From NCBI GenBank assembly GCA_021229015.1, contig CM037777.1, positions 29,319,032-29,383,031 on the forward strand: 64,000 nt of DNA, written 5' to 3'. The translations under genes were made by a program, and so were the position numbers. Under the pieces are notes generated by a model. The model made no database searches. It was given only the letters and a program-made list of their open reading frames with translations, and was not told where the DNA came from. How positions within the stretch are numbered: position 1 is the first letter of the stretch; each line of letters opens with the position of its first letter. This stretch comes from Solen grandis (Eukaryota > Mollusca > Bivalvia > Adapedonta > Solenidae). Positions 37,215-47,945 of the stretch are shown in pieces.

Positions 37215-37402
37215 GCACGTGCAAAATTATGTCTTAAGCGGTCAGTCAAGGAAGCAAGAGAAAGTGGCCGCTTAACAGAGGTGACCGCTAAATGGAGGTT
37301 AAATACAAAACGATAGAGTTTGGTAATATTGAAAATGACTGCTATATGCAGGTTGACCGCTTAATACAGGTGGCCGATAATACAGGTTCAACTATATTTG
37401 AG
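37215..37402. mobile_element. pogo/Tigger-like MITE
   Basis: 'tcttaagcggtcagtcaagg', 'gtggccgcttaacagaggtg', 'gagtttggtaatattgaaaat' and 'ggccgataatacaggttca' follow the order of the 53893 copy. Left terminal CAGTAAAACC missing. Confidence 0.65.
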
Positions 37403-37715
37403 TGGAATATGTTATTTGGAATACTAATTCTAAATAAGCTTAAAATAACTAGCTTAATCCTATTTTGTATTACATATATGTGAATTGTTCTGTTATAGTA
37501 TTCGATTAATAAACATGTTACTTATTTTAAATGCATTTTACTGATAACGTATTAAACCACAGCATTGAGATATTCACTAAGCTAATCCGATAATCAAGGA
37601 TAATGTAGATTTCAATACACGATGACGATTTAAACACTGGATTATTATCATATGAATTCATCTTCCTGATATGTGAAAATAATTTTGGCAAAGTAATAGT
37701 AAAACGCACATATAG

Positions 37716-37895
37716 AGTCAAACCTGTAATAGCGACCACATGAATATAAAGCGGGCAACTTGCATTTAGCGACCAGTTCTTATATTATCAAACTTTTGTT
37801 TCATATTTAACCTTTATTTAGCGACCAACTCTGTAAAGCGGTCACTTGCTGTTGGTCCATTGACTGACCTCTGAAGGCAGGTATGACTAGAATAA
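37716..37895. mobile_element. pogo/Tigger-like MITE, opposite orientation
   Basis: 'gtcaaacctgtaatagcgacc', 'catttagcgaccagttc', 'atattatcaaacttttg' and 'aagcggtcacttgc' are the reverse-complement order of 37215 and 53893. Confidence 0.6.
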
Positions 37896-37934
37896 AATGT
37901 GATGGTCCTAAAATCGGTTATTCGTGCATTGTGT

Positions 37935-38176
37935 TTAATCCTTTCCCTCATATAGACTCATTTTGACGCACTCTATAGGTACCACATAAAGCCTGATCTG
38001 CAGAAAGCCAAACTCAAACCTTACCAAATTTCATTGTAAAATCCTCATTTCCAGACCACTGAGGAGCAGCGAACAGCATAAAACCTGATCAGCCTGCGAG
38101 TTACTCGCAGGCTGATCTGGTTTTATGCTGTTCGCATAGGTCTTATCATGGTATCCTCTATGAGGGAAAGGGTTAA
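37935..38176 (+). mobile_element. 242-bp TTAA MITE with 67-nt central palindrome, copy 1
   Basis: TTAA on both sides; ends TCCTTTCCCTCATA and TATGAGGGAAAGG. A near-perfect palindrome at 38069-38135 has arms starting GCGAACAGCATAAAACC with a single internal mismatch. Copy 2 at 53247-53488 has the same length and lies in inverted orientation. TTAA and CCCTTT-type ends suggest piggyBac mobilisation (inference). Confidence 0.88.
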
Positions 38177-38820
38177 TTGGGAGTAAAGTCCATTTCATTT
38201 CTTTTGAATGGGTAACATTAAACAAGTGGTAATGTCAATGAATCCTGACCGATATTCAGGAATACTTTGGTTACAAACACATCCATACTTCTCTTTCTGG
38301 CAAGAATGTCTGGCATTTTTAACGCTTAATTTTCATTTCATACCCAAGCATGAGAACTGGAGCAATACATCAATCCGTAGATTTATTTTTGTATTCGGAA
38401 TTAAAATGAAAACACTTCTTCAATTATGTTATTCCTTCAGGCGAAACTTTGAAAGAAAAAAAAAAGCGTTTTATTTGTGAATTGATTTCATTTCGGTATG
38501 AGCTATAAAATTTCATAACAAAACGTAGCGTGTCCTGAAGCTCATTCATTGCTGCAGAGAAATGTTTTAGCGGTATTTCTTTGATACTACAATTAATAAT
38601 GTTTGTATCAGATATTTCAAAAGATTGAAATCAGTTATTTGTGATTTTATGATGAGGCAACATATTTTTTTTTTTGTTGTGGTTTCTTAAACAAGGTCAA
38701 GAAACGATAAAAAACAACATGTTGAGCCACAAATAGCAAGGAGTCAAAAATGCATGTTTCTTTAGTTATGTTTTTTTTTCTGACATACAAGATGAGCAAT
38801 ATAACACAATTACTTAGCCA
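38177..38820. other. Unannotated spacer
   Basis: AT-rich, no recognised gene or element. Confidence 0.5.
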
Positions 38821-39053
38821 GTTTTGTTTGGGTTTAACGTCCCACCAACAGTATTTCAGGCATTTTGGGACTCTTGTCTACATGAGACAGACAAAGTGCT
38901 GCCAAACTGCATTATCTCGCCATAGATATGTGGCATGATGCCACACCTAGTCACATTATCCTGACACCGGGCCAACCAATCCTAGAACTGCCCTGAAATG
39001 CCGAGTATCAAGCAAGGGAGTTATATTAGTGTAATTTTCTTACGATTTTGGTA
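38821..39053 (-). mobile_element. SINE-A, tRNA head lost
   Basis: Antisense copy: 'gtttgggtttaacgtccc', 'atgtggcatgatgccacac', 'agtcacattatcctgacac', 'aagcaagggag' and 'gattttggtatg'. It stops where the tRNA head would begin. Confidence 0.82.
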
Positions 39054-40044
39054 TGCTCTTCAGAAAGACAAACCTGTATGATTCAAACACCAACCTGTAT
39101 AAAAAGAAACTGCTCTTCAGACCAATGATAGAAGCAATACCTTAAAAAGAAAAAATATAATCATACCTGCAAATGTGTCGAAGATAAACCGAACGCAAAC
39201 CAGCTCGTTTCACTGGATTAGATCTACTTCAATTTAGAGTGCCAGCATGCTATCAGTTATCACTAGTTCATAATAACCCCGCTGGCAGTCTTTCCTTGCC
39301 TTGAGCGCTTTGCTTTACTCGGTCTATATGCGGAAAGATTGAACTATCTGCTTCTCTAAGCATTTGATGAATGAAATGTATACCTACATAATACAGATTG
39401 CACATTATTTTTGGAGAAATTATATCAATGTGGATTTGTTTTTTCTAAGGGAACCAAGAAAGTCGTCTGGAGTTCCTTCCCCTTGTTACTACAATGCAAC
39501 TATTATTACGCAAGGAACCAGACTACCAAGAAAACTGGAGTTTACTTTAACTTGCCTTAGTTTAACTATGGATGATTGATTGAGCTGGGCCGCAGCGTCA
39601 CAATAAATGTAACAATTCTTATAGGCTTTCCGGAGTATAAATGTACAGTTTATTGTCTTATGGTGTTTTAGGAGTTTGAACCCTAATTATTTCCTAAGCG
39701 TCTCTTCTAAAAACAATTTTTGAAAGAGGAAATGTAATTAAGTAAAATTTTAATGGGTAATGCTTTTAATTAGAAATTAAAATAGATATATGTCTTGTTT
39801 TACTAGTAAGAATTAAATTAATTAATTTAAAAGTATTAATTATCACATGTACAATTTGACTTCCGAAGCCAACACTAATAAAAAACAGCATGGTGACCAG
39901 TCTTTAAGACGTTCATGATCCATTACTTTAGGTCACTATACGAACAAGTTCTTGGTGTTTTGTAAATGGACGATTCATGTATAAAAGATTCAGTAATGAG
40001 TTTTATCAGTTTTGGAAACCTTTTTTATGAAGTTTATAGTGCTG
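39054..40044. other. Unannotated spacer
   Basis: AT-rich, no recognised gene or element. Confidence 0.5.
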
Positions 40045-40236
40045 CGACTGGTTCCCGTGACCATGTGGTTTAGAGCGTCTGCCCCGAAATCTGGAGTTCG
40101 TGGGTAAGATCCCCGGCAGCGACATGCCACTTGTCTACGGCGTGATACTGCAGTGTGGCAGCACTATATCTGTCTCAAGTAGACATAGTCTCCATTTGAC
40201 TAAATTTCTGTTTGAGGGATATTAAACTAATTGACT
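40045..40236 (+). mobile_element. SINE-A with internal deletion
   Basis: tRNA-like head 'gaccatgtggtttagagcg', a B-box-like 'gtgggtaagatcc', then 'cagcgacatgcc' joins directly to the 3' part 'acttgtctacggcgtg'. About 100 bp of the usual core is deleted. Confidence 0.75.
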
Positions 40237-40239
40237 TGA

Positions 40240-40305
40240 CTAGACTATTTGAGTTTACCGTCGCTTCGACAGTATTTCAGTCATATTGCGACGTCCAGCT
40301 AATTA
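40240..40305 (-). mobile_element. SINE-B 3' fragment abutting SINE-A
   Basis: 'gagtttaccgtcgcttcgac', 'agtatttcagtcatattgcg' and 'acgtccagctaatta' are the reverse complement of the SINE-B 3' body. Confidence 0.75.
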
Positions 40306-40353
40306 AACTAATTAAACAACAAACTAACACATATATTGAAATCATAGAAGTGA

Positions 40354-40357
<4 letters not shown>

Positions 40358-40388
<31 letters not shown>
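40358..40388. repeat. Poly(T) run of 31
   Basis: Uninterrupted T tract. Confidence 0.97.
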
Positions 40389-40391
<3 letters not shown>

Positions 40392-40481
40392 CTTTATGAT
40401 TTTTATAGAATTGAAGAATTTGCTCGTGTGACATAATCTAAAATAATTTATTTTCGTTTGATATTAAATTTCGTTGATTGC

Positions 40482-40624
40482 TTAAGGGAATTTTCGTGGG
40501 TACATTTATTCGTGGATTCATTTTCTAGGAAACATTTTGTTAGTGAAATGAACTTTATTCCTAGGGTTTAATATTCGTGGATAAACCCCCTTCACGAAAT
40601 CAACGATAATTAGATATTCCTTAA
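40482..40624. mobile_element. Candidate TTAA-flanked MITE, 143 bp
   Basis: TTAAGGGAAT at the left and ATTCCTTAA at the right. The interior has 'attcgtggat' twice and CTAGGAAA / TTCCTAGG as an inverted pair. Only one copy seen here. Confidence 0.45.
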
Positions 40625-41664
40625 CCTAAGTTTTTTTTCTTTGATTCAATCTTAATAAAACCTTGTGCAAAAAAAAATCTTAAAGATAAGAAAATTATAA
40701 TTTTACATACTAGACTTGTTTAAATCGTTTAGGTCGTTTATTTTTATATCAGTTTTATTATTTATTATTGTTATTATTATTATTTGTAAACATAACTGAT
40801 AAACATTCAAGCTATTTCACAAATAAAATACTCATTAATTGTCAAAAAAAATTTGATAAAAACGACTTTTTTTACACAAAGTATCGACGAAATCTTCAAG
40901 TTCAGAAAATGTATAAGGAACACCGGCGTAACCTTTAAGTTAAGGTCAAATCTAAGGAAAAATACAAATCTTAATATTTTTAAAAGTTAAGGAAAATCTT
41001 GCAAAATAAGAAAACTCTTACTGGAATCTTAATTTTAAGGAAATTTCTAGCCATTATCTCAAAGTTTAAATGTATAGTGAATACCGCCCCTAAACACAAC
41101 TTATATGTATAATGCAGTGAGAAAGCGTGCAATGTGTGATACCCGTGTGACTATGCGGGGAGTTTTGATTTATCTTTATGTTTTAATGTCGATCTAGCAA
41201 TATATAGAGTAGGGAAGAGATCTCTGGGTCCCGTGTTTTCGAAAAAATACTTAGTTAAGTTTAAACATATTTAATTTCTGCTATAAATTACAGAAATGGG
41301 TTGGGCAACAATTTCTTACAACTTAGATTTAGCCCTTTCCCTACAAAATGTATTGAACAAAATATTTAACATGAATTTAAAGAAGAGAAAGAACAGATTC
41401 TATGTATAATGCAAAAATATTTGAGTACAGTCTCAAGTTTATACTCAAATAACTGCTCGACTGTGAGTTTAAGTTTGCATGAGTAGGATATTTGAGAAGT
41501 GTTCTTGAAAACTAATATACTCACTGACGAAATGTTTGAAATGTTTTAAACACCATCCCATAATTTAGTACGAAATTTGACTTAGCTGAGAATATGCTTT
41601 AAACACGCTTTGAACTTCACTCATCGGTCAAACTTAGTTAAGCATGATGATCATTTGTACTTAA
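40625..41664. other. Unannotated spacer with one MITE end
   Basis: At 41228-41260 'gtcccgtgttttcgaaaaa' resembles the terminal repeat of the 41665 MITE, so an older or larger copy may occupy 41228-41806. Otherwise nothing recognised. Confidence 0.4.
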
Positions 41665-41806
41665 GGCCCAGTGTTCCCGAAAAAGTACGATCACATGCTC
41701 AAATTTGAGTATCAAACTCAAATCCCTGTTGAAGCTAATAGGCATAGTTTGAGTATAAGTATGAAAATCATACTTAAGTCCCTTTTTTATGTCGAGAACA
41801 CGGGGC
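41665..41806. mobile_element. 142-bp MITE (GGCCCCGTGTTCTCG family), copy 1
   Basis: Ends 'ggcccagtgttcccgaaaaa' and 'tcgagaacacggggc' are inverted repeats. The interior has 'gagtatcaaactcaaatccc' and 'tatgaaaatcatacttaag', matching the inverted copy at 56852 in content and length. Confidence 0.8.
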
Positions 41807-42009
41807 AAGTTTTTCACAATTTTCGAGAACTTGGTGCCGGGTCTAGCACCCGCGATGGGACGAGATTGAATAAGAATTTTTTAAAAGTCTCTGTTTGATC
41901 CCGTATGTAAAAGTTTGTATTAGTTTGTACGCCAAATAAAGTTGATACTGGGACAACAGTGAACTTATTGTCTCTCGTGCACTTCGTCACAGTCGTTATG
42001 GAAACAACC

Positions 42010-42235
42010 GTTTCAACCGGGGTGCCTGGATAGCGTAGTGGTACTCACTTATGCGTTCCTGGTTCGATTCTTGATCACGTACGTGAGAGGGTACAGTGGT
42101 CGCCCGTCCAGACAAGTGGGTCTTCTCCGGTTTTTCCTCCTACAATAATGCCACATACGCCGCCACCAGAGCCATCGAGATTGATAAATATAAGTTGTAA
42201 GAGCTTGTTTCGTAATCGATGTAAAATAAATAAAT
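42010..42235 (+). mobile_element. SINE with distinct tRNA head and SINE-C tail
   Basis: tRNA-like head 'cctggatagcgtagtggtac' with B box 'ggttcgattct', then a unique core 'cgcccgtccagacaagtggg'. It ends in 'tataagttgtaagagcttg' plus 'gtaaaataaataaa', the same tail as SINE-C at 16428. Confidence 0.75.
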
Positions 42236-42837
42236 TAAAAAAAATACCGTTTCAATTTATTCATAGATACAATAAATTCCAAAGAAACCAAAATTTTAAA
42301 ATTCATACATTAGGATTCCACTACCGTAAGAATCATGAAACTAACTGGCATGAACATTCGCATTTTCAAAAGCACATCTTAAAATAAAGACTTCCGCCAT
42401 ACATTTTTATATAAAGTTTATTGAAGTACACATTCAAACTTTTAAATTTATGTATTTTCGTACTGAAATCAATAAGTGGGGACGGTCACCGCAGATTTAG
42501 TCAACTTGCATCTTGAAGTGGATTATTTTCGAGTGTTAACATAAAACACGTTTTATCTAATCTTAAAATTAAGGTTGAAATAGATTGTTTTAGTCAATTC
42601 TCTGGTGAAGAATCTATCGCAGAAAGCCGCGTATAAACCTTCTGGGTAATTGTTGGATATTTTCTCCCGATTTTAAATGAAAATCTATGGAAAGAACGGT
42701 TCTCCTATACTTAACTATAGAATACTTTTTGTTATTTACCAATAGTTTATCATACGCATTTTGTTACAGGCCAACGAGTGTAAATTGTGTAATAATTAAA
42801 TCATGAAGGAAACATTTTTTAAAAGGGATCACGTTAC
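42236..42837. other. Unannotated spacer
   Basis: AT-rich, no recognised gene or element. Confidence 0.5.
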
Positions 42838-42930
42838 AGGTGGAGGAAGACCCCGGGTACACAGAGGTACCTGTGTAGAACCATCGACCTACCGCAAGCC
42901 AGCTGGAAGGCTTCCTCACATGAAAAATCT
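42838..42930 (-). mobile_element. SINE-B fragment
   Basis: 'aggtggaggaagaccccggg', 'aaccatcgacctaccgcaag' and 'ctggaaggcttcctcacatg' are antisense SINE-B body. Confidence 0.82.
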
Positions 42931-43477
42931 TTTAAGGTACAAGTATACTGAGAGATAGCAATATATTTGTTACATTCAGTAAAACTATTGTTTTTGTCAT
43001 CATATGTTTTACTCTTTTATGCTAATTTAGAAGTCACCTTAAATTTGTGGCCAATCAGAAGCTTTGAAAATACATATATCAGCGATTTATTTCATTAGAA
43101 AAATTCGCAATGTTATAATTTACCTTGTACAAAACATATCAACCTGTCTGACAAAATCAAGTGTTTTACAAATTTAAAGTGACTTCTAATTCGGAAAGAA
43201 TCTGTTTTCTTCGGTGTACTATTGTCGTAGAAATGTCTTTCTTATGCTAAGAGTAAGTAATGAGTAATTAACTCCCGGATTTTTAAAGGGTATCTCCACT
43301 TGAAATTGACACAGGATATTGTTTATTTCATCTTTTAGAAAGAGGGGTGGGGGTAAGAGCATTAAGACTTTACACAGATTTTTTAAAGCATGTTAACATT
43401 TTTAAATGTTTTACATATGTGTATGCTTTGATTCAAGGGACAAAGTTTTGTATACGATTCACGGCAGAATCTCACAG

Positions 43478-43640
43478 ATTTTTGTATGTGAGGAAGGTTC
43501 ATGCCGGCTTATGGCTGGTCGGTGGTTCTATCCGGGTGCCTGTGTGCATACAGGATCTTCCCCCACCTGAAAAAAGACTGGGCGTGGCTATATTAGTGAA
43601 ATACCGCTGCAGGGATGATTAACTTTAACAACAACAACAA
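43478..43640 (+). mobile_element. SINE-B 3' part with (CAA)n tail
   Basis: 'tgtgaggaaggttcatgcc', 'ggtcggtggttctatccggg', 'cttcccccacctg' and an AAC-rich tail. Diverged, tRNA head absent. Confidence 0.78.
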
Positions 43641-43683
43641 TAGTAAGGTTTTGACTTTAAGTACAGCATATGAGGTATATGTT

Positions 43684-43714
43684 TGTTTGTTGGGTTTAAC
43701 GTCCCATCCACTGT
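43684..43714 (-). mobile_element. SINE-A extreme 3' fragment
   Basis: 'gtttgttgggtttaacgtcc' is the reverse complement of the SINE-A 3' end. Confidence 0.6.
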
Positions 43715-43904
43715 GAGGTATATACAAAACAAAATCAGTAAATATCAGTATCGACGAAGAATAATATTTGCTTATGAAAGTGCAAAGTTTTTTTGTTTTT
43801 AGCTCACCAGAGCACGAAGTGCTCAGGGTGAGCTATTGGGATCACCCTTCGTCCGTCGTCCGTCCGTCGTCTGTCGTCCGTCGTCAACAATTTGCTTTAA
43901 AAGA

Positions 43905-44815
43905 CATCTCCTCTGAAACCGCTGGACAGAATTTGATAAAACTTGGCATGTATGATCCTTGGGTGGGCTTATACAAAAATTGCTCAAATAAAGTTGATCC
44001 ATGAAGAACTCTGGTTGCCATGCATCTCCTCTGAAACCGCTGGACAGAATTTGATAAAACTTGGCATGTATGATCCTTGGGTGGGCCTCTACAAAAATTG
44101 CTCAAATAAAATTGATCCATGAAGAACTCTGGTTGCCTTGGCAACAAATAGAAAAAATAATTGAAAACTTTGAAAATCATCTCCTCTGAAACCGCTGGTC
44201 AGAATTCGATAAAACTTGGCATGTATGATCCTTGGATGGGCCTCTACAAAAATTGCTCAAATAAAGTTGATCCATGAAGAACTCTGGTTGCCATGGCAAC
44301 AAATAGAAAAAATAATTGAAAACTTTGAAAATCATCTCCTCTGAAACCGCTGGACAGAATTTGATAAAACTTGGCATGTATGATCCTTGGGTAGGCTTCT
44401 ACAAAAATTGCTCAAATACAGTTGATCCATGAAGAACTCTGCTTGCCATGGCAACAAATAGAAAAAATAATTGAAAACTTTGAAAATCATCTCCTCTGAA
44501 ACCGCTGGACAGAATTTGATAAAACTTGGCATGTATGATCCTTGGGGGGCCTCTACAAAAATTGCTCAAAAAAGTTGATCCATGAAGAACTCTGGTTGCC
44601 ATGGCAACAAATAGAAAAAATAATTGAAAACTTTGAAAATATCTCCTCTGAAACCGCTGGACAGAATTGATAAAACTGGCATGTATGATCCTTGGTGGGC
44701 CTCTACAAAAATTGCTCAAATAAAGTTGATCCATGAAGAACTCTGGTTGCCATGGCAACAAATAGAAAAAATAATTGAAAACTTTGAAAATCAACTCCTC
44801 TGAAACAAATGGTCA
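43905..44815 (+). repeat. 155-bp core repeats of the HINE
   Basis: 'catctcctctgaaacc' begins units at 43905, 44023, 44178, 44333, 44488 and about 44640, with a variant at 44792. Spacing is 118 (deleted unit), 155, 155, 155, 153, 151. The units share 'ggttgccatggcaac', itself a perfect small palindrome. Confidence 0.95.
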
Positions 44816-45174
44816 GAATTTATTTTCCTTTGGCACAAATAGTCACCTCGTGAATGTCTACCATAATTGCTAAAATAAAGTTGATCCCTTGAAAAATGAG
44901 GCCCCTAGGGGGTTAGCTAATTTCCTTATATACTCTATATAGAAACCATCAAAATACTTTTTTTTATGAAGCCAGCTGTGATAATTTAATTTCCTTTGGC
45001 CCAAATAGTTACCTCATGAATGTATACCAATATGGCTAAAATAAAGTTAATTCCTAAAAAAATGAGGTCCCTAGGGGTGGCTAATTCCCTTATATACTCT
45101 ATATAGAAAACATCAAAATTCTTCTTCTGTGCAAAGGCCAATATGGGGCCGAAATTTGGCCCCATTCCCATCCG

Positions 45175-45804
45175 TAAAAGTATATATTTTTCCTCAACCG
45201 CATTTTACACACTTCTCCTTCTCAATTTGTTTTGTTTTTTCTCATGTAACTGGTAATCCGCCTGGTAATCTAAAGAGAACTAAAAAGAGAGAGGAAAAAA
45301 CTTGAAATGAGCTTATCTGTTTAACTCTATTTTGCATAAAATTCTGCCAGATTCATGGCGATGTCACGTACGCAAATTGCCGATTTTGTTACGAAAATAT
45401 TTTAATGTAGAGATGCATTGTTTTGTGGATAAAAGCTAAAAAGACACACTGTAGGTAATTTGGAGAGTACTTTTAGTATTTTGCAAAATAGATTCACAAC
45501 TTTCTCTGACCATGTAAATAAAATTAATAACCAAAAAAGCTTTGCATTTCTAAATGTCATCAGTTTTCGCGGATTTACTTTCTCTTTTGACAACTTGTAA
45601 ATAAAAGGAATCTGAAACGATATTAAAGAGTTTTCGAAATATTTTGTTACAGATTGTTATTTAAAAGTTTAATCAACCATTTTAACGAACTGCTTTCATT
45701 TTCTTCCCTTACAAAAAGCCCTGTGTCTTTCAAACTATCACATCGTGTAACTGCAACTGATAATACAATATATTATATTATCTTCAATTAATAAATTTCA
45801 GAAT
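45175..45804. other. Non-repeat insert within the HINE
   Basis: This AT-rich stretch has no resemblance to the core repeats on either side and no clear terminal repeats. It may be a captured or inserted fragment, or simply diverged HINE sequence. Confidence 0.4.
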
Positions 45805-45970
45805 TTTACTTCCATGAAATTAATGGTCAGGATTGATTTCATGAATGTCTGCCATGATTGCCAAAATGAAGTTGATCTCTGGTTTGTCATTTGATTTCCT
45901 TATAGAAAAAATCATCTTGAATATGCTGATTTACACTGGTGAGCGTTTATGGCCCTTGGGCCTCTTGTTT

Positions 45971-46639
45971 TTATTCAAGATTTTTTTTTTATTTTCTGTC
46001 TCATTGTCAGTTTTACAGTCTAATAAAACTCTAATTTTGTCCATTACTCTTATTCAAGATATTTTAACAAAGTACCATACATTGTCTTTGACAAAGAAAT
46101 GATTTATTTTGGATTCCTAGTTACATGGGAATTCGTGGGAAAGAAAAACTGGAAAGCGCTGCGAAACCCTCCTCCAATATGGATAAAACTGTCATGAATG
46201 TTGCTGAAACAGATTGTTAAATTTTTATTAATAAACTTGTTCCGTCCAAATGGCAAACTGTTTGGGGAAACGCTCAGTTTAATAAATTACAATCAATTAA
46301 ACAATTTTAGGACTTTGGAGCCGGGATTCCCGCCGGACAATAGAAACCTACTTCAATTGTCCCGTTATTTAACTTGTTTGCATACTCCCGCAATGCTATT
46401 GTATTTGAAGTATTTTCATTGTATAGTAATACATGTTACTTATATTAGACACCCTATGATCGACTGCTGAGGTATTCTTTTCTTTTCAAGGACTTTCATT
46501 TATAAATTAAGTCATTAATCATCCTGCGTGATGACACACTGGTTTTGAAATGTCACTTCGTGTTCTACATGTCGTTCTTGTAGATTGTCACTCAATTTGT
46601 TACGCTAAGGCACTTTCATGGATGAAGTGCGACAAATGA
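45971..46639. other. Unannotated spacer
   Basis: AT-rich, no recognised gene or element. Confidence 0.5.
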
Positions 46640-46870
46640 GACCACTTTCATGATGAAAATGATGTAGCAGTTGCTGCTTCATCAGCAGATCTTGCAAAGT
46701 CTGTCGAGCATTGAATCTGAAATGATTGATGCCGGGAAATGCAGATCCTTTTTAATGCATCTCACATCTAAACTACAAGCAAACACGAAAATAGTCGAGG
46801 GAATTGAAGTTTTTCGGAAACAGTATAAAAATTTCAAATCAGTCTCGAAAAAAAAATGTTGTTGTTGTTG
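46640..46870. repeat. Degenerate dispersed repeat, copy 2
   Basis: Colinear with 35880-36130 as described there. A 70-codon plus-strand frame lies over it and the minus strand is also open, but the sister copy is interrupted, so coding is not supported. It ends at a (TTG)n run (46857-46873). Confidence 0.45.
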
Positions 46871-47034
46871 TTGCACGTATTGACACTGAATTTTATAGAT
46901 TCGCTAATATCCCTGTAAGAAAAAGATCTTAAACAATTAATTGATTACTTAGAGGACATTTGTTCGTTTCTGTGGAAGATTGAACTTGGAAAATTGTATT
47001 CTTACGAGTGGCTATGCAACGAGTGAGGATACAG

Positions 47035-47220
47035 TATTGAAGTTCATGTGAGGAAGCCTTCCAGCTGGCTTGCGGTAGGTCGGTGGCTCTACCCGGATGT
47101 CTTCGTGCATTCGGGGTCTTCCTCCACCTGTAATTAGCTGGACGTCGCTATATGACTGAAATACTGTCGAGGCGACGGTAAACTCAGATAGTCAAGTCAA
47201 ATAGTCAAGTCAATATTGAA
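47035..47220 (+). mobile_element. 5'-truncated SINE-B with 7-bp target duplication
   Basis: TATTGAA at 47035-47041 and again at 47214-47220 bracket a SINE-B body that starts at 'catgtgaggaagccttcc' without its tRNA head and ends in 'agtcaagtcaaatagtcaag'. Target duplication plus truncation is typical of LINE-driven insertion. Confidence 0.85.
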
Positions 47221-47261
47221 TTTCACTCTCGATGAATAAAATATTGAGTCTGCAACCAAAA

Positions 47262-47290
47262 ACAAAAAACAAAAAAAAAAAAAAAAAAGA
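47262..47290. repeat. Poly(A)-rich tract
   Basis: CAAAAAACAAAAA-type run passing into a pure A run. Confidence 0.9.
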
Positions 47291-47945
47291 GAGAAAACGA
47301 ACATTTTTTTTATTTTATGATTCAAAGAGTGAAATTATGATTCAGTAATTTTCACTGTAACATTATTAAACATAATTTTATTCTAATCGCAAAAAAACAC
47401 TCAAAAACATAAAATAAAACCATATATTTGCATCATCTGAAATAGTTACTTACGACATTTGTCATAACTCATAGGACTCGAGGCAATTTATCAAAGATCT
47501 AAAAATAGAGAACAATTTCGATTGTGTTTTATTCTTTAAACAAAATTTTGAAGGGGAAATACGTTAAATAATTTCACTGCGGCATGAAAATCAAATTATT
47601 GTTGCGTGCACTGAAATATATTTACTGTTGGAGATAAAAAGTCGGTTGTTTTTCTTTGGTGCTACAATTTCAGTTGATTATATTTTAAAATAAATAGTTT
47701 AAATTCGAATAATCTATATTACATCAGAGGAATAGTGAAAAATGATAGCTAAATGCAATGAATCAACTGAATAATTATTCATGTACCTTTTTTTCTGTCG
47801 TCATTATCGTGTTGGATGACGTCATAATTAAAAACGATTATTTACGTGACGTAACAAACTGACATAAATTATGTTTTCTGTGTGTACGACTTCTATTCTG
47901 CAATTAACAAAATGTTTTACTCACCCTGGAATGAAAGGTTTACCT
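47291..47945. other. Unannotated spacer
   Basis: Contains one perfect TGACGTCA octamer (47817-47824) and a second ACGTGACGT close by. Otherwise featureless AT-rich sequence. Confidence 0.45.

Larger units (their letters stand above)
43801..45970 (+). mobile_element. HINE/pearl-like element, about 2.2 kb
   Basis: Starts AGCTCACCAGAGCACG after a T run; the hairpin is GAGCAC-gaa-GTGCTC, followed by GGTGAGCT and 'cgtccgtcgtccgtccg'. Seven copies of a 155-bp core follow, then a divergent section (44820-45170), about 630 bp of unrelated AT-rich sequence, and a resumed element segment (45805-45960) with 'catgaatgtctgccatgattgc'. The 3' end has CTGGTGAGC, hairpin GGCCC-tt-GGGCC and TCTTGTTT. The 5' GCTCACCAG and 3' CTGGTGAGC are perfectly complementary. 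No transposition protein encoded. Confidence 0.83.

Noticed and set aside
43884..44794. Overlapping minus-strand frames with shared FNYFFYLLPWQPEFFMDQ-like text
   Set aside because: Antisense translation of the 155-bp HINE core repeats; each is limited to one or two units.
46671..46883. 70-codon frame with C-terminal poly-Cys
   Set aside because: Poly-Cys comes from a (TTG)n run; the related sequence at 35880 is interrupted, so no conserved protein is supported.
47817..47824. Perfect TGACGTCA as an enhancer
   Set aside because: A single octamer far from any credible gene; not enough to call a regulatory element.
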